64,000 nt of DNA from Ochotona curzoniae (lineage: Eukaryota > Chordata > Mammalia > Lagomorpha > Ochotonidae): the NCBI RefSeq assembly GCF_017591425.1, contig NW_024467120.1, forward strand, positions 2,976,001 through 3,040,000, read 5' to 3'. The position numbers and the translations under genes are program-made. The notes beneath the pieces were generated by a model. The model searched no databases. It saw only the letters and a list, made by a program, of their open reading frames with translations, and was not told the DNA's origin. Of this stretch, positions 43,990 through 55,574 are shown in pieces (position 1 is the stretch's first letter; the number at the start of each line of letters is the position of its first letter).

Positions 43990-46095
43990 TGCTGACTTTT
44001 GTGCTCGGTATAAGATACGTAGAAGTGCTTAGCTTTGTCCTTGGCACGGGATAAGCATTTACATTAGCTAACATTATCATGTTACTAAGGATGCATCAAA
44101 CCCATTTTGACATTAGAGATCAACAGCGCCATTTAGTAGAACGGAGTTCTGACCTTTTGAGTATGGCTGTTAACACGGGTCAGGGTGGAGCTTGGAAATT
44201 GTTTTTGTTTTGTGTAATTCCACCTGTAATTTATTTTCCATTTTTAATCTAACGTATAATTGGACACTCTTATAGAAGACCACATTATATACTGCTTCTA
44301 TTATTCTTAGAAATACTTTGTCTCTGTCACAGGGTCTTACTAAATCTAGCCAAATCTTTAACTTTCTGAGAACCTGATAAACAGCCTCGTTTTTTCTTCA
44401 CAGATTAATAATAAGAAGGGAATTAACTCTGAATTCTGCTTCTTATCTACAGTTGAGAGGGGGGAAATGCAGTGAAAAATCACTTGGAATGGTGTCACAG
44501 TACCCTGTTAGATGGGTCCCACTGCAGCCATCAGGGGCATTCCCGGGCTGCTACGTCGCCACAGCAACCACGGTCCTGATTTCCTAATCCAGTTCACAAT
44601 CCATCTTCGACCAGAAGTGTCTTTTTACCTTTCGAACTGTCAGATTCTAGGGCTGAGCAAATTGGGTACAGCTTTTCAATTACACATTCAGTTCCTCCCC
44701 AGTGTACAAAGTGCTTTCCCATTACCAGTGTGATTTATCAAGGGGAGAGCCATGCTAAGACCCAAGCCTAAATTACAGAGGTGTGTAAGCAGAAGGACGA
44801 CCCAATTTCAGCATAATCATACAGGGTGAGCCTACTATTACCCACGCCCTAGATACCGAACATGCTCATTGGGGAGCTTGGAGAAGCTAGCACCAGCACC
44901 CCATTTTATTAAGTGGATACTGTTTTTATAATTTTCAGTCAAGAAGCCCTGCTTCTTGGTAACTGGGATTTTGCTCATTTTTTAAGGAAATAACAAATAT
45001 TGATCTGTCTCATCAAGCAATTAGGCTCGGTCAGCCTGAAGTCGGCTGGTTGGGGAAAGTTAGCTGCCTTCTTGCTGCTGAGCGAATCTTGTCTCTCCTC
45101 CACTGGCATTCATCCGTGATGCATTTTTCTAGCAAAGCAGTTTACATACTCTCTCAACCAACATCAGCTACGTGTACTGTCTTCTCATGGCTTCCACTGT
45201 TGCTCTCCCAATTCACTGCCGTGCCAGAGACCAAACCCTTGAGCAAGGGTTGGGAGGCAATGTGATGGAGGACTGAGTCTATCAGAACACTCCAAGTTAC
45301 AAGATGGAATTTTAGAACTGCTGTCCAGCAGCCATGTCAGCTATGCATCTACCCTGGACATCAATTTCCTAGGCTATCCAAGGGCTGCATTGGAAAATCT
45401 GGATTTTTCTTAAAACTCAGAGATTCATGGGTCATTCTGGTCAAGAGAAATGTAGATTTTGGATTTTTTCCGCCTAGCTCCAGTGTTCTGCAGTGACAAC
45501 AGTGAGAGCTGGAGCCTAAACTCACGATGGTATATTTTCCTGGTGTTATCACACATGCCCAAATACATGCCTCATTGTGGACATAAAGACTGGGCGAAGA
45601 ACTGTCAGGACTTCAGTGCCTTTTGGGGAGCACATGCCTGTGGCCTCCAGGGTTCTAACACTGAACTTTTAAAAAACATAGATTGCCAAAGTAGAGGTGA
45701 GGAGGATGAGTCTGGCAGCAGCCCAAGGTTGGCCCTGTGCATCCCAACTGACTCAAAGATCATTCTGAACAGATCCTGGGCACTGGAGTGGGAAGTCCCA
45801 GCTGCTCTGTTTGCTAGCTGCCAACAGTTGCTACTGTTCAAGGAGCCCGGATGTAGCCTCAATCATGAGTCCAGCACAACATGTGTAGTTACACATGAGA
45901 CAGGGCCGAATGAGAGAGCCAGGGACCAGAAACAGGCCAAACTCCATGTTAGATCACACTTCTAATGTCATCTCACAGTTCCCTGCCAACATGTATCCAT
46001 GACCATTTGCTGCCAGCATAGGCACACTGAGTTGTAGCAATATTTTTCCACAGACTGCAAGATCTAGGGTTCAACAAAAATATGTTAGAAGTTTC
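43990..46095. other. Unassigned sequence, possible conserved non-coding DNA
   Basis: Low repeat content apart from a MIR/L2-like phrase at 44,020-44,065. An X-box motif occurs at 44,555-44,568. The longest non-repeat open frame of the window (45,459-45,965 +, 168 codons) has no recognisable domain, shares the region with an 85-codon antisense frame and lacks splice or promoter context, so it is not called a gene. Confidence 0.4.
44555..44568. promoter_or_regulatory. X-box (RFX) motif
   Basis: GTCGCC-AC-AGCAAC fits GTNRCC(N0-3)RGYAAC exactly with a 2-bp spacer, in a locally CpG-containing, non-repetitive stretch. Motif only; no transcription start was recognised. Confidence 0.4.
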
Positions 46096-46104
46096 AGTGT
46101 TGGG

Positions 46105-46398
46105 GGCCAATATTGTGGCATAGCAAGTTAAGCTGCTGACATACCATACAGGCAACAATTCGAGTCCTTCGGGTTACACTTCTGATCCAGATCCCTGCTA
46201 ATGGCCCAAGATCTTGGGCCCTTGAACCCACATGAGAGACCCAGAAGAAGCTCCTGGTTCCTGATTCCTGGTTTTGACCTGGCACAACCCTGGCCATTTT
46301 GGCCATCTAGGGAGTGAACCAGCAGTTGGAAGATCTTTGTCTTTCCCTTTTGTCTGTGGCTCTACTTCTCAAATAAATAAAAAATATGGGCCAAAAAA
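46105..46398 (+). mobile_element. CSINE, old variant
   Basis: 'gggggccaatattgtggcatagcaagttaagctgctgac', 'cacttctgatccagatccctgctaatggccc', 'gttggaagatctttgtctttccc', tail 'ctcaaataaataaaaaatatgg'. Confidence 0.82.
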
Positions 46399-46429
46399 AA
46401 AATAATTAACTGTCACTGCTTTTACAACA

Positions 46430-46720
46430 GCTAACATATAGCCACTCTGCTTGCTCCTTGGAGACGATGCCATTACAGGCATACAAGCGCCCCTAGACCG
46501 TAACTTGCAGCACCTCCAACTCTCTCCACCAACCCCTCTCTTTCCTAGGTACTTGTCTGTTTTCTACTAGAATAAACATTTGTTTCTTCTCCTCTCACCA
46601 TGGGGTCCAGTCTTACACATTTTCCCCAACCCCTGGATACCAACCCAGACCTATCTTACCAGTTTCTTCACAGCACAAGGAGATCTCTCCGGGGTTAGTT
46701 CTAACAGTGGGCGTGGCGTG
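46430..46720 (+). mobile_element. Possible LTR (weak)
   Basis: 'ctactagaataaacatttgtttcttctcctctcaccatgggg' gives an AATAAA followed by U5-like sequence, and 'ggttagttctaacagtgggcg' could be an LTR end. No TATA or target duplication found. Confidence 0.25.
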
Positions 46721-46901
46721 GATGAGCAACTGGTGTTGTCAGGAGTGGATGGAGATGTCTTTAACCCATGCCTTTCCTGCTAATTTTCCCAACTTGCCAG
46801 GCGCCAGGCAAACTGCTTGCTTACCCTACAGTTTATTCAGCTTTGAGTTTCTGTAATCAGGGGACACACCTTCAATTCTCTATACCACAGAAATAAATAC
46901 A

Positions 46902-47225
46902 TTTTAAGATTTAGTTATTTTTACTAGAAAGGCAGATGTACAGAGAGGAGGAGATACAGAGAGAAGGATCTTACACCAGCTGGTATACAATAGCTGGAGC
47001 TGAGCAGATCAGAAGCCAATCAAAAGCCAAGAGCTTCTTCCATGTCTCCCACATGTGTACAGGGTCCCAAGGCCTTGGGCCATCCTCCACTATTTTTTCA
47101 GGGCACAAACAGGGAGCTGGATGGGAAATGGAGCAGGTTGGACATGAACTGGCACCCGTATGGAATCCCAGCATATGCAAGATAAGCATTTAGCCACCGA
47201 GCCATTGCACCATTGCCTCTGACTA
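46902..47225 (-). mobile_element. CSINE
   Basis: Inverted full-length copy: 'taagatttagttatttttactagaaaggcagatgtacag', 'cccaaggccttgggccatcctccac', 'gaactggcacccgtatggaatccc', head 'tagccaccgagccattgcacc'. Confidence 0.88.
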
Positions 47226-47591
47226 TCTTTCATCAAATTTGAACAGTGTGTTTAAAATAACCTACTGTGTGTGTATTGAACACACAAGATTCGGGGCCTT
47301 TCAGGCAACAGGACTCAGATGCATGGAGAAGCCTCATGACCTCTAGTTGGGAAGGCAATGCCACAAACATGTCTTGAAAAATGGAAGCAATTTATCATGG
47401 ACTGAGACTCTGAATTGGGGTGTTGATTGGCAACCCAGCCACTGCCTTCCTAGATGCTTGTGTTGGTTAAGAACAAATAAGAGGCCACAGAATGTTATTT
47501 AAGCAGGAACTATAGTTAATGGCTCTCTTTAGCTAACCTATGAGAATCAAATAATTAAAATGATAAAATGCAAATTCTAACCCAAAGGCAC

Positions 47592-47632
47592 ATGTGCACG
47601 TACACACACACACACACACAAACACGTACACT
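47592..47632. repeat. (CA)n microsatellite
   Basis: CACACACACACACACACA with flanking degenerate units. Confidence 0.8.
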
Positions 47633-47744
47633 CACGCAGAATGATTTAGCATGTCTTTATCATAGCAAGAAGAACCAGATGTTCCACAAATCCATGTAAC
47701 AGAAACGTGGACCCTCTAGGGAGGAGAAAGGAGAATTGGCACCT

Positions 47745-47905
47745 GTTGAATACAAGCCAGCATTTGAGACACTCTCAATTGGATTCTTTTGACAACCCTT
47801 CTATGCAACCATTTCCTGACTCAGGTCCATTGCACTGATGAGCAAATTGAGACTTGGGCCCGTGGAAAGAGAATGGGTTTGCCCAAGTTCACATGGGTGT
47901 CAGCC
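47745..47905 (-). mobile_element. MIR
   Basis: 'acaacccttctatgcaaccatttcctgactcaggtccattgcactgatgagcaaattgagacttgg' and 'gggtttgcccaagttcacatgg' are an inverted MIR core. Confidence 0.65.
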
Positions 47906-47999
47906 TCCATGCACTAGTTGTTCCAACTGGGTATTGAGATGGCACTTGGTCAGTTTGACTGAGGCAGACACTGGTGGAATTACCTGCTGATGTTTGTGA

Positions 48000-48345
48000 C
48001 TAAGGAAGCCAATAGCCGGTAGGGGGTGAGTGAGGCGGGAAGGCAGGACTCTGAGAGGCAGACCCCAGTGGAAAGTCAGCTTTGCCCAGGGAAGAATGTT
48101 CTCATGGGAGCCTGGTTAGTTCTAAGGAGAGCCCTGGTTTCTTTCTGGTCTCCTCTTTATCTGTGTGTTCTCCGCCATGATGCCATCTGCTGTGAGGCCC
48201 TCACGAAGTGCCAAGCACCCCTGCAGCTGCTTGATCTTGGATTTTTGACCTCTAATTCCATGAGTTAAATGAGTCTCTGTTTTATAAATGATCCTGCCTT
48301 GCTTATTATTTTTTTTTACAGCAGCAGAAAAAGGACAAATATGAT
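48000..48345 (+). mobile_element. MaLR-type LTR
   Basis: The 3' part is clear: 'tctaattccatgagttaaatgagtctctgttttataaatgatcctgccttgcttatta' and 'tacagcagcagaaaaaggacaaatatgatagg' follow the MST/MLT LTR end (…agtcaattaaacctctttcctttataaattacccagtc…). The upstream boundary is vague. Confidence 0.55.
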
Positions 48346-48486
48346 AGGTGATATGGGAGAATGTAAAAATGGTCTCTGGTAAGCAGATGGATTTTGAACT
48401 TCGGAAACTACCTGGATTAAACTGTGGTTTAATCAATATTCATGTTTCCTAGAGACACCTGAAGTCCTCAACACAGAATGGGTTAG

Positions 48487-48745
48487 ACCTAAGCGGTCAA
48501 GGCTAGCAATGTGAGGCTGGCATCCCATATGGGTGCTGGCTTATGTCCCAACTGCTCCTCTTCTAATCCAACTCTGTTAATAAGCTGAAAAAATCAATAG
48601 AAGATGGTCCAAGCATTTGGTCCCTGCCAGTCACGTGGTAGACCCAGATGTTTGGCTCCTGATTGCAGTCTCACCCAGCCCTGGCAACTCCAGCCATCCT
48701 GGGAGTGAATCAGAGGATAGAAGATCTGGCTCATTTGAACTCATC
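48487..48745 (+). mobile_element. CSINE, diverged
   Basis: 'agcggtcaaggctagcaatgtgaggctggcatcccatatgggtgctgg', 'caactgctcctcttctaatccaactctgttaataagctg', 'aagcatttggtccctgccagtcacgtgg', 'gaggatagaagatctggctc'. Confidence 0.75.
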
Positions 48746-48749
48746 CAGT

Positions 48750-49960
48750 TTGGTTATGATAATAGCCAGGATCCATTACAGAGGATAAGAAGCTGCAGGG
48801 ACCTGCCAGCCTGTGCCTTAGACCCTCTCTCGTCCAGTCTGACTCCACTTGTCTCCCCTCTTGTCCACATAGAAGAGATACCTACCTGCCTGCCACCAGT
48901 GACTTCAGAGCACTAAAGCACACGCTGCTTTTGTTTATAACAGCATTCAGGAAAAGTGAAAATGTTTTTAGGTTACATATATTTTTTTTCTCTGAAAAGA
49001 GTTTTGGTTCCAAGAACTGTTTGTGCATCCTCTCATTTCTTGCCAAGGTCTCCACGGTTTCTGTGTCATCCAATGCAAAGGGGCTATTTTTGGATGGTAA
49101 CCTTCTTGGCCTCTTGGTTGTTCTGTTACTGTGGACCACACTCTCCCTTGAGATGCCCTTGACTGGCTTTCTGAGAGCACCCGTTGACCTCAACAAGGTC
49201 TTTCTACCTCTCTGACTATGCTGCTGTCTCTGTCTGAGGAATATTCCACTCCATCAAATCGCATTTTCTCTATTAACTCTGTGCATTCTCTACTTGTGCC
49301 CATGGCTTCACCTAACTCTATGCAAATAATTTCCAGGTTTCCATTTATGTTCCAGTTCCCATCACTAACCTGTTTTCCCACTTCCTTGTGGATAGTGGCT
49401 CCTTTTTAGATTTCCCAAGAACACTCAGGACACGGTGTGTCCAACTCGAACTCAGCTGCTTCTGCCTCTAACCTGGCTTTCCCCCAGTGTTTCCCTGCTT
49501 GGCAAACAGGCCCATCAGCTACACAAACTGGAAACAAAAGTGCTGTGCTTCCTTCTCTAACCCATCATCAAGGCCAACAACTTCTCCTCCTAAATATGCA
49601 TCTCTCAAATCAGGCCTTGTTTCCATTCTGGCTTATACTACCACTAACTTTGACTTGTCCGCTATGATCGATGGTTTCTGTTACACACACGAGTCCTGCC
49701 TCCATGTACCTTCTCAAAAATGCAGCCACATCACCTTGTAAGGTAAACCTGTCTGCAAATACTATCACGTAACATCAACCTTTTCTTGTGTCTCTCTGCT
49801 AGTGTTTCTCTGAGACACAACAAAAGAGACTGTCATCTGGCTCATCCTCTGACCTGTCTTCTTCATAAATCCCTAATCCCATTCACGAGGCACCCCCGTC
49901 ATAACCTAATCGCCTCTGTAATGACCCAAGCTCTGATCACACTAGGGATTAGAACGTCAA
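48750..49960. other. Unassigned sequence
   Basis: No gene recognised, although small frames are dense on both strands (up to 104 codons). Without a domain, splice sites or conservation data they cannot be supported. Confidence 0.35.
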
Positions 49961-49965
49961 CACAT

Positions 49966-50288
49966 GGGCCTGACATAAAGGCTCTGTAGCTAAATCTTCA
50001 CTTTGTACACAGCAGGACCCCATATGAGCACTGGTTTGTGTCCTGGCTGCTACACTTCCATCCAGCTCCCTGCTTGTGGCCTGGAAAAGCAGTGGAGGAT
50101 GATCCAAAGCCTTGGTACCCTGTGCCTGTGTGTGAGACCAGGAGGAGGCTCTTGACTTCAGATCAGCTGAGCTCTAGCCGTTGCGGTCACTTGGGGAGTG
50201 AACCAGCAGATGGAAGATCTTTCTCTCTGTCTTTCCTTCTCTTTGTAAATCTACTTTCCAATAAAAATAAATAAATCTTTTTTTAAAA
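49966..50288 (+). mobile_element. CSINE
   Basis: 'tgggcctgacataaaggctctgtagctaaatc', 'ccatccagctccctgcttgtggcctggaaaagcagtggaggatg', 'agcagatggaagatctttctctctgtc', tail 'ccaataaaaataaataaatcttttttt'. Confidence 0.9.
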
Positions 50289-50539
50289 AGGACTTAAACA
50301 CATGAATTTTGGGTGCTCCCAAACATTCAACACATACGTCTCGATTGCTTGTCCTGCATGGGATGCTTTTCTTTCTCTGTCTTAGTGTTGGTCACATATA
50401 AGCCTTCCTTCATCTGGTTTTAGATGTAAGAGTCAACTTTTAATTTGATTTTTAACAAAACATCACAGCTCATTGTTATCAACATTCCCAAAAGCATGGG
50501 TGCTTTCTGCAAATGGCAACGTTAGGAAGCCTTGCTCAT

Positions 50540-50868
50540 TGTGTCCATTTTCATCACTATAATGAAGCACTCGAGGACACTAACTTTCTAAAAGGAAAAG
50601 ATTTAACTCGTTCACTACTTTGGAGGTTCAAGTCCAAGGTTGGGCAGCCATATTGGTTTGGTGTCTGATGAGAGTGGAGGGTGGCAGTGGCAGAACCTGT
50701 GCCGAGGAAGGTGGGCCAGGAAGCTATGGGAGACTGGCATCATGACAGGCTGGCATCAAAAACCTTCTAGAGAAAATTATTTCCCATGAAACAACCTCTT
50801 AAAAACTACAAATGGGTCAAGTGTCCAGCCTCTCAGACCTGCTATATCCCGACTCTGGGATTTAAACG
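50540..50868 (-). mobile_element. MaLR-type LTR
   Basis: Inverted: 'tgtccattttcatcactataatgaagcactcgagg', 'gtactttggaggttcaagtccaaggttgggcagccatattggtttggtg' (starting at 'cactactttgg'), 'aaaaactacaaatgggtcaag'. Similar layout to 6,967-7,310 and 27,398-27,775. Confidence 0.62.
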
Positions 50869-50874
50869 TACGTG

Positions 50875-51620
50875 TCATTGCGGGAGTTATTGTGCTGACA
50901 AGGGTTGGGTTGTGACAAGGGACTGATGGCTATCTTTTTCAACTGTGCCCCAGAAGTTGGAAATCCAGGATGAGGCTGGGAATCCCTCTGAGGGTCTGGA
51001 GGCAGTCCTGTGTGGGCATGGGATGAAAAATGTTTTTCTGGAATAAAAAAAAAAACACCCAAAAAGCTCTTCTCTACAGGTTATTATTTCAAAAAGAAAA
51101 TTCCTCCCCGAGTGAATTAAGACCCATTGGCACTTTCGTGAGATTGACTATAATCAAGGTAATGACCTCTTACTGGCATGCTGGAGGTTGGACAGTTTGA
51201 AGTTTTATGCAAAATTTTTTTCCTAGCCTTAAATTCCTGAAAATTGATGTGTACGTATTATGTAGTAATGCACCTTTTTCTTCTTCTAAAATCTACTTTT
51301 CTTCTAAAATCTACTTTTAGTCTGATTTAATAGAATCGTGACCCCCCTTCAAATGAGGGCGAGGAGCAGGTCTGCAAGGATTGTCAGATTCACTGAGGGT
51401 TGGGGGTCTTCAGGAATGTACTGGTCTCCAGGGTTCGGTAGAGATGAGGGAGGCTGTGGAAGGAAGGCATGGCCCTCTGCGAGTGTGAAAACAAATCTTA
51501 ACACTTCCCACAGTTTGTCATACATCATCTCATCTTTAAGGGTCTTACCTAACCTTTCATGGCTTTTGACTTTCCTTTCTTCTGCTCCAAAAAAACTATA
51601 CATGTGGAATTTTCTGGGGT
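50875..51620. other. Unassigned sequence
   Basis: No gene recognised. A 17-bp tandem duplication, 'cttctaaaatctactttt', occurs at 51,283-51,317. Confidence 0.4.
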
Positions 51621-51629
51621 TTGCTGTGG

Positions 51630-52290
51630 CAAAAGGACCAATGAGTGATGCAATGATTTTGTTTTATTTTCTACTCCAGAGGAAAAAAAATCAAATACCC
51701 ACTTCTAGGCACTTGCCCAAAAGGTTGAAATTCAGCTTGTTGAAGAGTTGCCACCATTCCTGTGCTTGTAGTGGTATTCCTCACAATAGCCACATTATGG
51801 AATCAATCTAGGTGTGCAAGAACAGAAAAACATATAAAAAAAAATGTAGCCTGCATGCACAACAGAATACTTTTCCATCTTTAAAAAGAAGGAAATTCTG
51901 TCATTGGCAACAACATGAGAAAATTAGGGAACCGTATGCTAATGAAATAAGCCAGAAAGACAAATACCACATGTTCTCACTCACATATAAAGTCTAAAAC
52001 AACAGAACTCATAGAAGCATAGAGCGAAATGGTAGTTCCTGGAGGCAGAGGGAGGTGGTAGGAGGAATGGCGAAAAGACAGTCAAAGGCTGTGGAGTCTT
52101 AGGTAGAAGGAACATGCATTTTCCTGGCAGAGTGGGTAGAAATCTATTGCACAGCATAGAATACATGGAACAGTGTGTTTTAAATATCAAATCGCTAAGA
52201 GAGTTAATTTTAAATGTTCTCGCTAAAAAAGTGAGAAGTATTTGAGGTAGTGAATATGTTAATTAGTTTGGTTCCATGATTCCGCATTCA
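51630..52290 (+). mobile_element. Old L1 3' end (L1MA/L1MB-like)
   Basis: The ORF2 C-terminus is recognisable from about 51,690, with frameshifts. The frame at 51,812-51,997 ends in the conserved ...EISQKDKYHMFSLTY block. An L1M-type 3' UTR follows ('tggtagttcctggaggcagagggaggtggtagg', 'gtttgaggtagtgaatatgttaatt'-like end). It differs from the lagomorph-type L1 ends elsewhere, so it is an older lineage. Confidence 0.75.
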
Positions 52291-52315
52291 TTATTCTTTT
52301 TTCTTTCTTTCTTTT

Positions 52316-52520
52316 TTTTAAGGAGATATTTTATTTATTTCACATGCAGAGTTAGGACGAGAGCAAGAAGGACAGAGAATCACTTTTGCACTCATTGCTT
52401 CATTCCCTACATGGCTGGGGCTAGGGCAGCCTGAAGTCAGGAACCAGGAGTTTCTTCCAGATCTCCCATGTGGATTCAAGACCCAAGTACTTGGGCCATC
52501 TTCCATTGCTTTTCTAGGTA
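52316..52520 (-). mobile_element. CSINE, partial
   Basis: Inverted: 'aaggagatattttatttatttcacatgcagagttagg', 'gctggggctagggcagcctgaagtcaggaaccaggagtttc', 'cttgggccatcttccattgcttttctaggta'. The head half is missing. Confidence 0.7.
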
Positions 52521-52586
52521 CATTAGCACACATTCTATTCTTAAACCACAGTGTCACTTTGTTTCTAAAGCTATACATGCATGAAT

Positions 52587-52697
52587 TTCAAAAAGTGCAC
52601 AGAAATGAAGGTCCTGAAAAGCTGTGCACAGATTCCAAAATCCTTTGCATCAAAGTAAGTTTACCTTTTAAAATTTCATTTTCCACAAAACTTTGAC
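52587..52697. mobile_element. Candidate MITE (DNA transposon relic)
   Basis: The ends form imperfect terminal inverted repeats: TTCAAAAAGTGCACAGAAAT at the left, and the reverse complement of ATTTTCCACAAAACTTTGA at the right. The interior ('gcatcaaagtaagtttaccttttaaaa') resembles a known short mammalian element with 'ttcaaaaagttcatggaaaat' termini. No transposase is encoded. Confidence 0.4.
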
Positions 52698-53592
52698 ATA
52701 TCCTGTTACATTCTAAATTGAAAACTTACAAAACAAAAAGTCCCTCAAGTATCTGGTCACCCCTCAACTTGCCTGGTAAGCACACCTTCCAAGCTGCCTC
52801 TCACACCTAAAAGGGAGCAAAAATACTCTCACAGATTCCATAATCCAAGTTCAGGTATACAAAAATGCAGGTGTAAAGGCCACGGCTTGCTATGACCCAG
52901 AAGGTTCATGCTCCTACAGCTGCAAGTTTTACAAAGCAAAGCAACACCCAAGATGGCAAAAACACTGGAGAAGAAGAAGCTAGTGGGCTGGGAGCTCCTT
53001 CCTCCTCAGGCAGAATCTTGGCCTACCACTTGTTGGCACACACAAAAGAGCAGGGGATCTGGCAGACTCAAGGCCAAGCAAGCACTTTTGCTTTTAATTG
53101 GGCCACTTGAATGGGATCTGGATCTTTCCAGTCTGCGGGTTCCTCTCCAATTGCCAATCTCTTCCCTTCTCTACCTTGCTTTAGACAGGGGAAGCCTGTC
53201 CCCCAAGAACTGCACCCCTCGGCTGCCTTGGTCTCCAGCTTCCTCAGAGTCCACCAATGGACAGTAAGTGGGGCAGGGCAGAGAACACCCTCTCCCTGCT
53301 ATGATGCCGGCAGCTGTGTTGCTTGGAGACAACAGCTCTTCACTTCTTTCTTATGGATACTCCCTTCCAAACCCTCAGATCTCAGTCTCCACGCTTGCCA
53401 GAAAGTTTCATGACCCCATTACAGGGAATCACCTAGAATTCATCTCTCACCTACACTAACACTGTCCTTATTCATGGGTGTCCTTAGGCAGTAATTAAAT
53501 ATTTTCAAAACTCCAGAGTTCACCACTGGGCAGCCAGCAGGCAGAGCCTGGCACCATTTGGTGCATTGGCCGCCCAAGGCCAAAGACCTTTC

Positions 53593-53975
53593 GGCAGTGG
53601 CTTTGGCCTGAGTCTCCAGCATTGGGTCTGGTCCGGCAGGGACACCCCCCACAGCTGCCACACTGTTGGGAACCGCAATCCACCCCCAACCCCAAGGCCA
53701 GAACCTCTCCCAAACTTGTCCTGCTGCAAGATGTTAGCGGCATCGCCATGCTAGGACTTTAATCCAGTTCCCAAGTTTCCCTCGTGGTGTACTTACCCTG
53801 AGGGAAGAGCTCTCTTGGGCCTGGAGAAAGCCAAGGACTCAGTCACTGCCTTTTGGCAGTGGCTTTGGCCTGAGTCCCCAGCATTGGGTCTGGCCCAGCA
53901 AAGGCAACCCCCACAGCCGCCACACTGTCGGGAGCTGCTTTTGCCCCCAACCCCAAGGCCCAAACCAAAACCTTG
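53593..53975 (+). repeat. 262-bp-offset duplication in L1 5' UTR
   Basis: 'ggcagtggctttggcctgag' occurs at 53,593 and again at 53,855. Both are followed by 'ccagcattgggtctgg', '(a)cagc(t/c)gccacactgt' and 'ccccaaccccaaggcc', so a unit of about 262 bp is repeated (the second copy incomplete). Tandem 5'-UTR monomers are usual for active-type L1 promoters. Confidence 0.8.
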
Positions 53976-54059
53976 GTTTTTTAAAAAAGCTTTTTATCAA
54001 GAATTTTTATGGGAATTTTAGGTATATGTCACATAGTAAATAGCAACACTGAAACAAAA

Positions 54060-54715
54060 TCAAGCCAAATTAATGGAAATGAAGGGCATAATGGAACAAA
54101 TAAAAAATTCAGTGGAGCACCTAAACAATAGAATGAATGAGGCAGAAGAAAGAATCTCAGATTGGAAGATATTTCTTGTCACAATGTCGAAACAATCAAA
54201 GATCTGGAAGAAGAACTGAGTAAAACTGAGAAACTTATTCAAGAATTAAGGGGCACTATTACAAGGCCTAATATAAGAGTTATGAGAGTTTCAGAAGGTG
54301 CAGAAGCTGGGTTTAAAAATGTATTTAATGAGATAATAAAAGAAAACTTCCCTAATCTGGAAAAAAAGAATTGGGAACAGAATACAGGAGGGGCACAGAA
54401 CTCAAAACAGGGTTGAACAAAAGCAATCTTTACCATGACATGATAATCAAGCTCTTTTCAGGTGAATGTAAGGAAAAGATTCTTAAATGCGCATGTGAAA
54501 AAAAAATCAATTGACATATAGAGGAATGGCATTTGGACTCATGGCTGATCTCTCAGAGGAAACTCTACAGGTCAAAACAGAATGGAATGATGACATATTC
54601 CATAATCTAAAAGGAAAAAAAAAATCATTCCAGAATAATATACCCAGCAAAGCTCTCCTTTGTCAAAATGAAATAAAATTCTTGCACAGCAAAGAATAGC
54701 TCAAAGAATAAACCT
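54060..54715 (+). pseudogene. L1 ORF1 remnant
   Basis: Homology runs across frameshifts and stops: a coiled-coil-like Glu/Lys-rich part (54,060-54,250), 'NEIIKENFPNLEKK' (54,330-54,370), then 'YRGMAFGLMADLSEETLQVKTEWND' (54,517-54,590) and 'KEKILKCACEKK' (54,473-54,505). It encodes no intact RNA-binding protein. Its position between 5' UTR and ORF2 start confirms the orientation. Confidence 0.8.
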
Positions 54716-54849
54716 CTTCGAAACCTGCCCTACAGAGGATACTTAAAGTTGTTCTCTTGACAGAGAAAAGTAGTAGCATCCACCAAAACCAAAGGCAAAT
54801 ATGAAGATCATCCCAGTAAATCAACTAAATCAAACAATGAACAGCCCAT

Positions 54850-55022
54850 TGCTAAAAATGACAGGACCAAATTACCACCAGTTTATATTAACCCTGAATG
54901 TAAATGGCTTAAATTCATCAATCAAATGTCATAGATTAGTAGACCTAGATTACAAAAGCAAAACCCATTTATGTGTTGCTTACAGGAGACACATCTCGCC
55001 AACAAAGATCAGCGGAAACCAT
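54850..55022 (+). pseudogene. L1 ORF2 endonuclease start (truncated)
   Basis: 'FILTLNVNGLNS' (from about 54,882; its Asn residues belong to the EN active site) is followed after a frameshift by 'CCLQETHLANKDQR' (54,973-55,014; Glu of QETH is catalytic in EN). The homology stops at about 55,022, before the rest of EN and all of RT. Non-functional. Confidence 0.82.
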
Positions 55023-55574
55023 ATCTCATGGATTTTGATGTTTTTGTTTTTAGTTTCATTTCTTCAAAACAGTTTTTTTCTCATATTACATCTTCACTGA
55101 GTCATAGGTCAGTTACATCATTTTCTTCAAGAAGGTTCTTGATTTGTTTTTTTTTTTTCATTTCTTCAGCGACACATTAGTCACTCGCTTGCATGCTATT
55201 TAACTTCATGGCATTGTAAATTTCTATTTTTTCTTCCTGTTGCTGATTTTGTTTTGTGGCTTTTCATTTAAGGGGATGTAGAGTAACTGCAATGGAGACT
55301 ATCTTATTCAGATATGCAGTATGCATCTCTACTTGCAGATCGAAGATAGATTCCCAATGAAACTGTTAAATATATCTTGACAATAGGGTGCTGGCCTCTC
55401 TGCCATTGTCTGTGCTTGTGATGATGGAGTTACAGTTGTTTATGAAGAACTATACTATTCTAACAATATAGGGGAAATTGATGGAGGGAGGTGGTAAGGA
55501 GGGAGACTTGGGGAAGCGGTAAGGGAAATCCTAGAGCCTATGAAACTGCATCATAAAATAATAACAAATTGGAG

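Noticed and set aside
44124..44140. A CTCF site (agcgccatttagtag)
   Set aside because: Two mismatches at core positions of the CTCF motif; not better than chance.
48931..49741. Dense small frames suggesting coding exons
   Set aside because: Frames overlap on both strands, none has a recognisable domain, and no paired splice sites were found around them.
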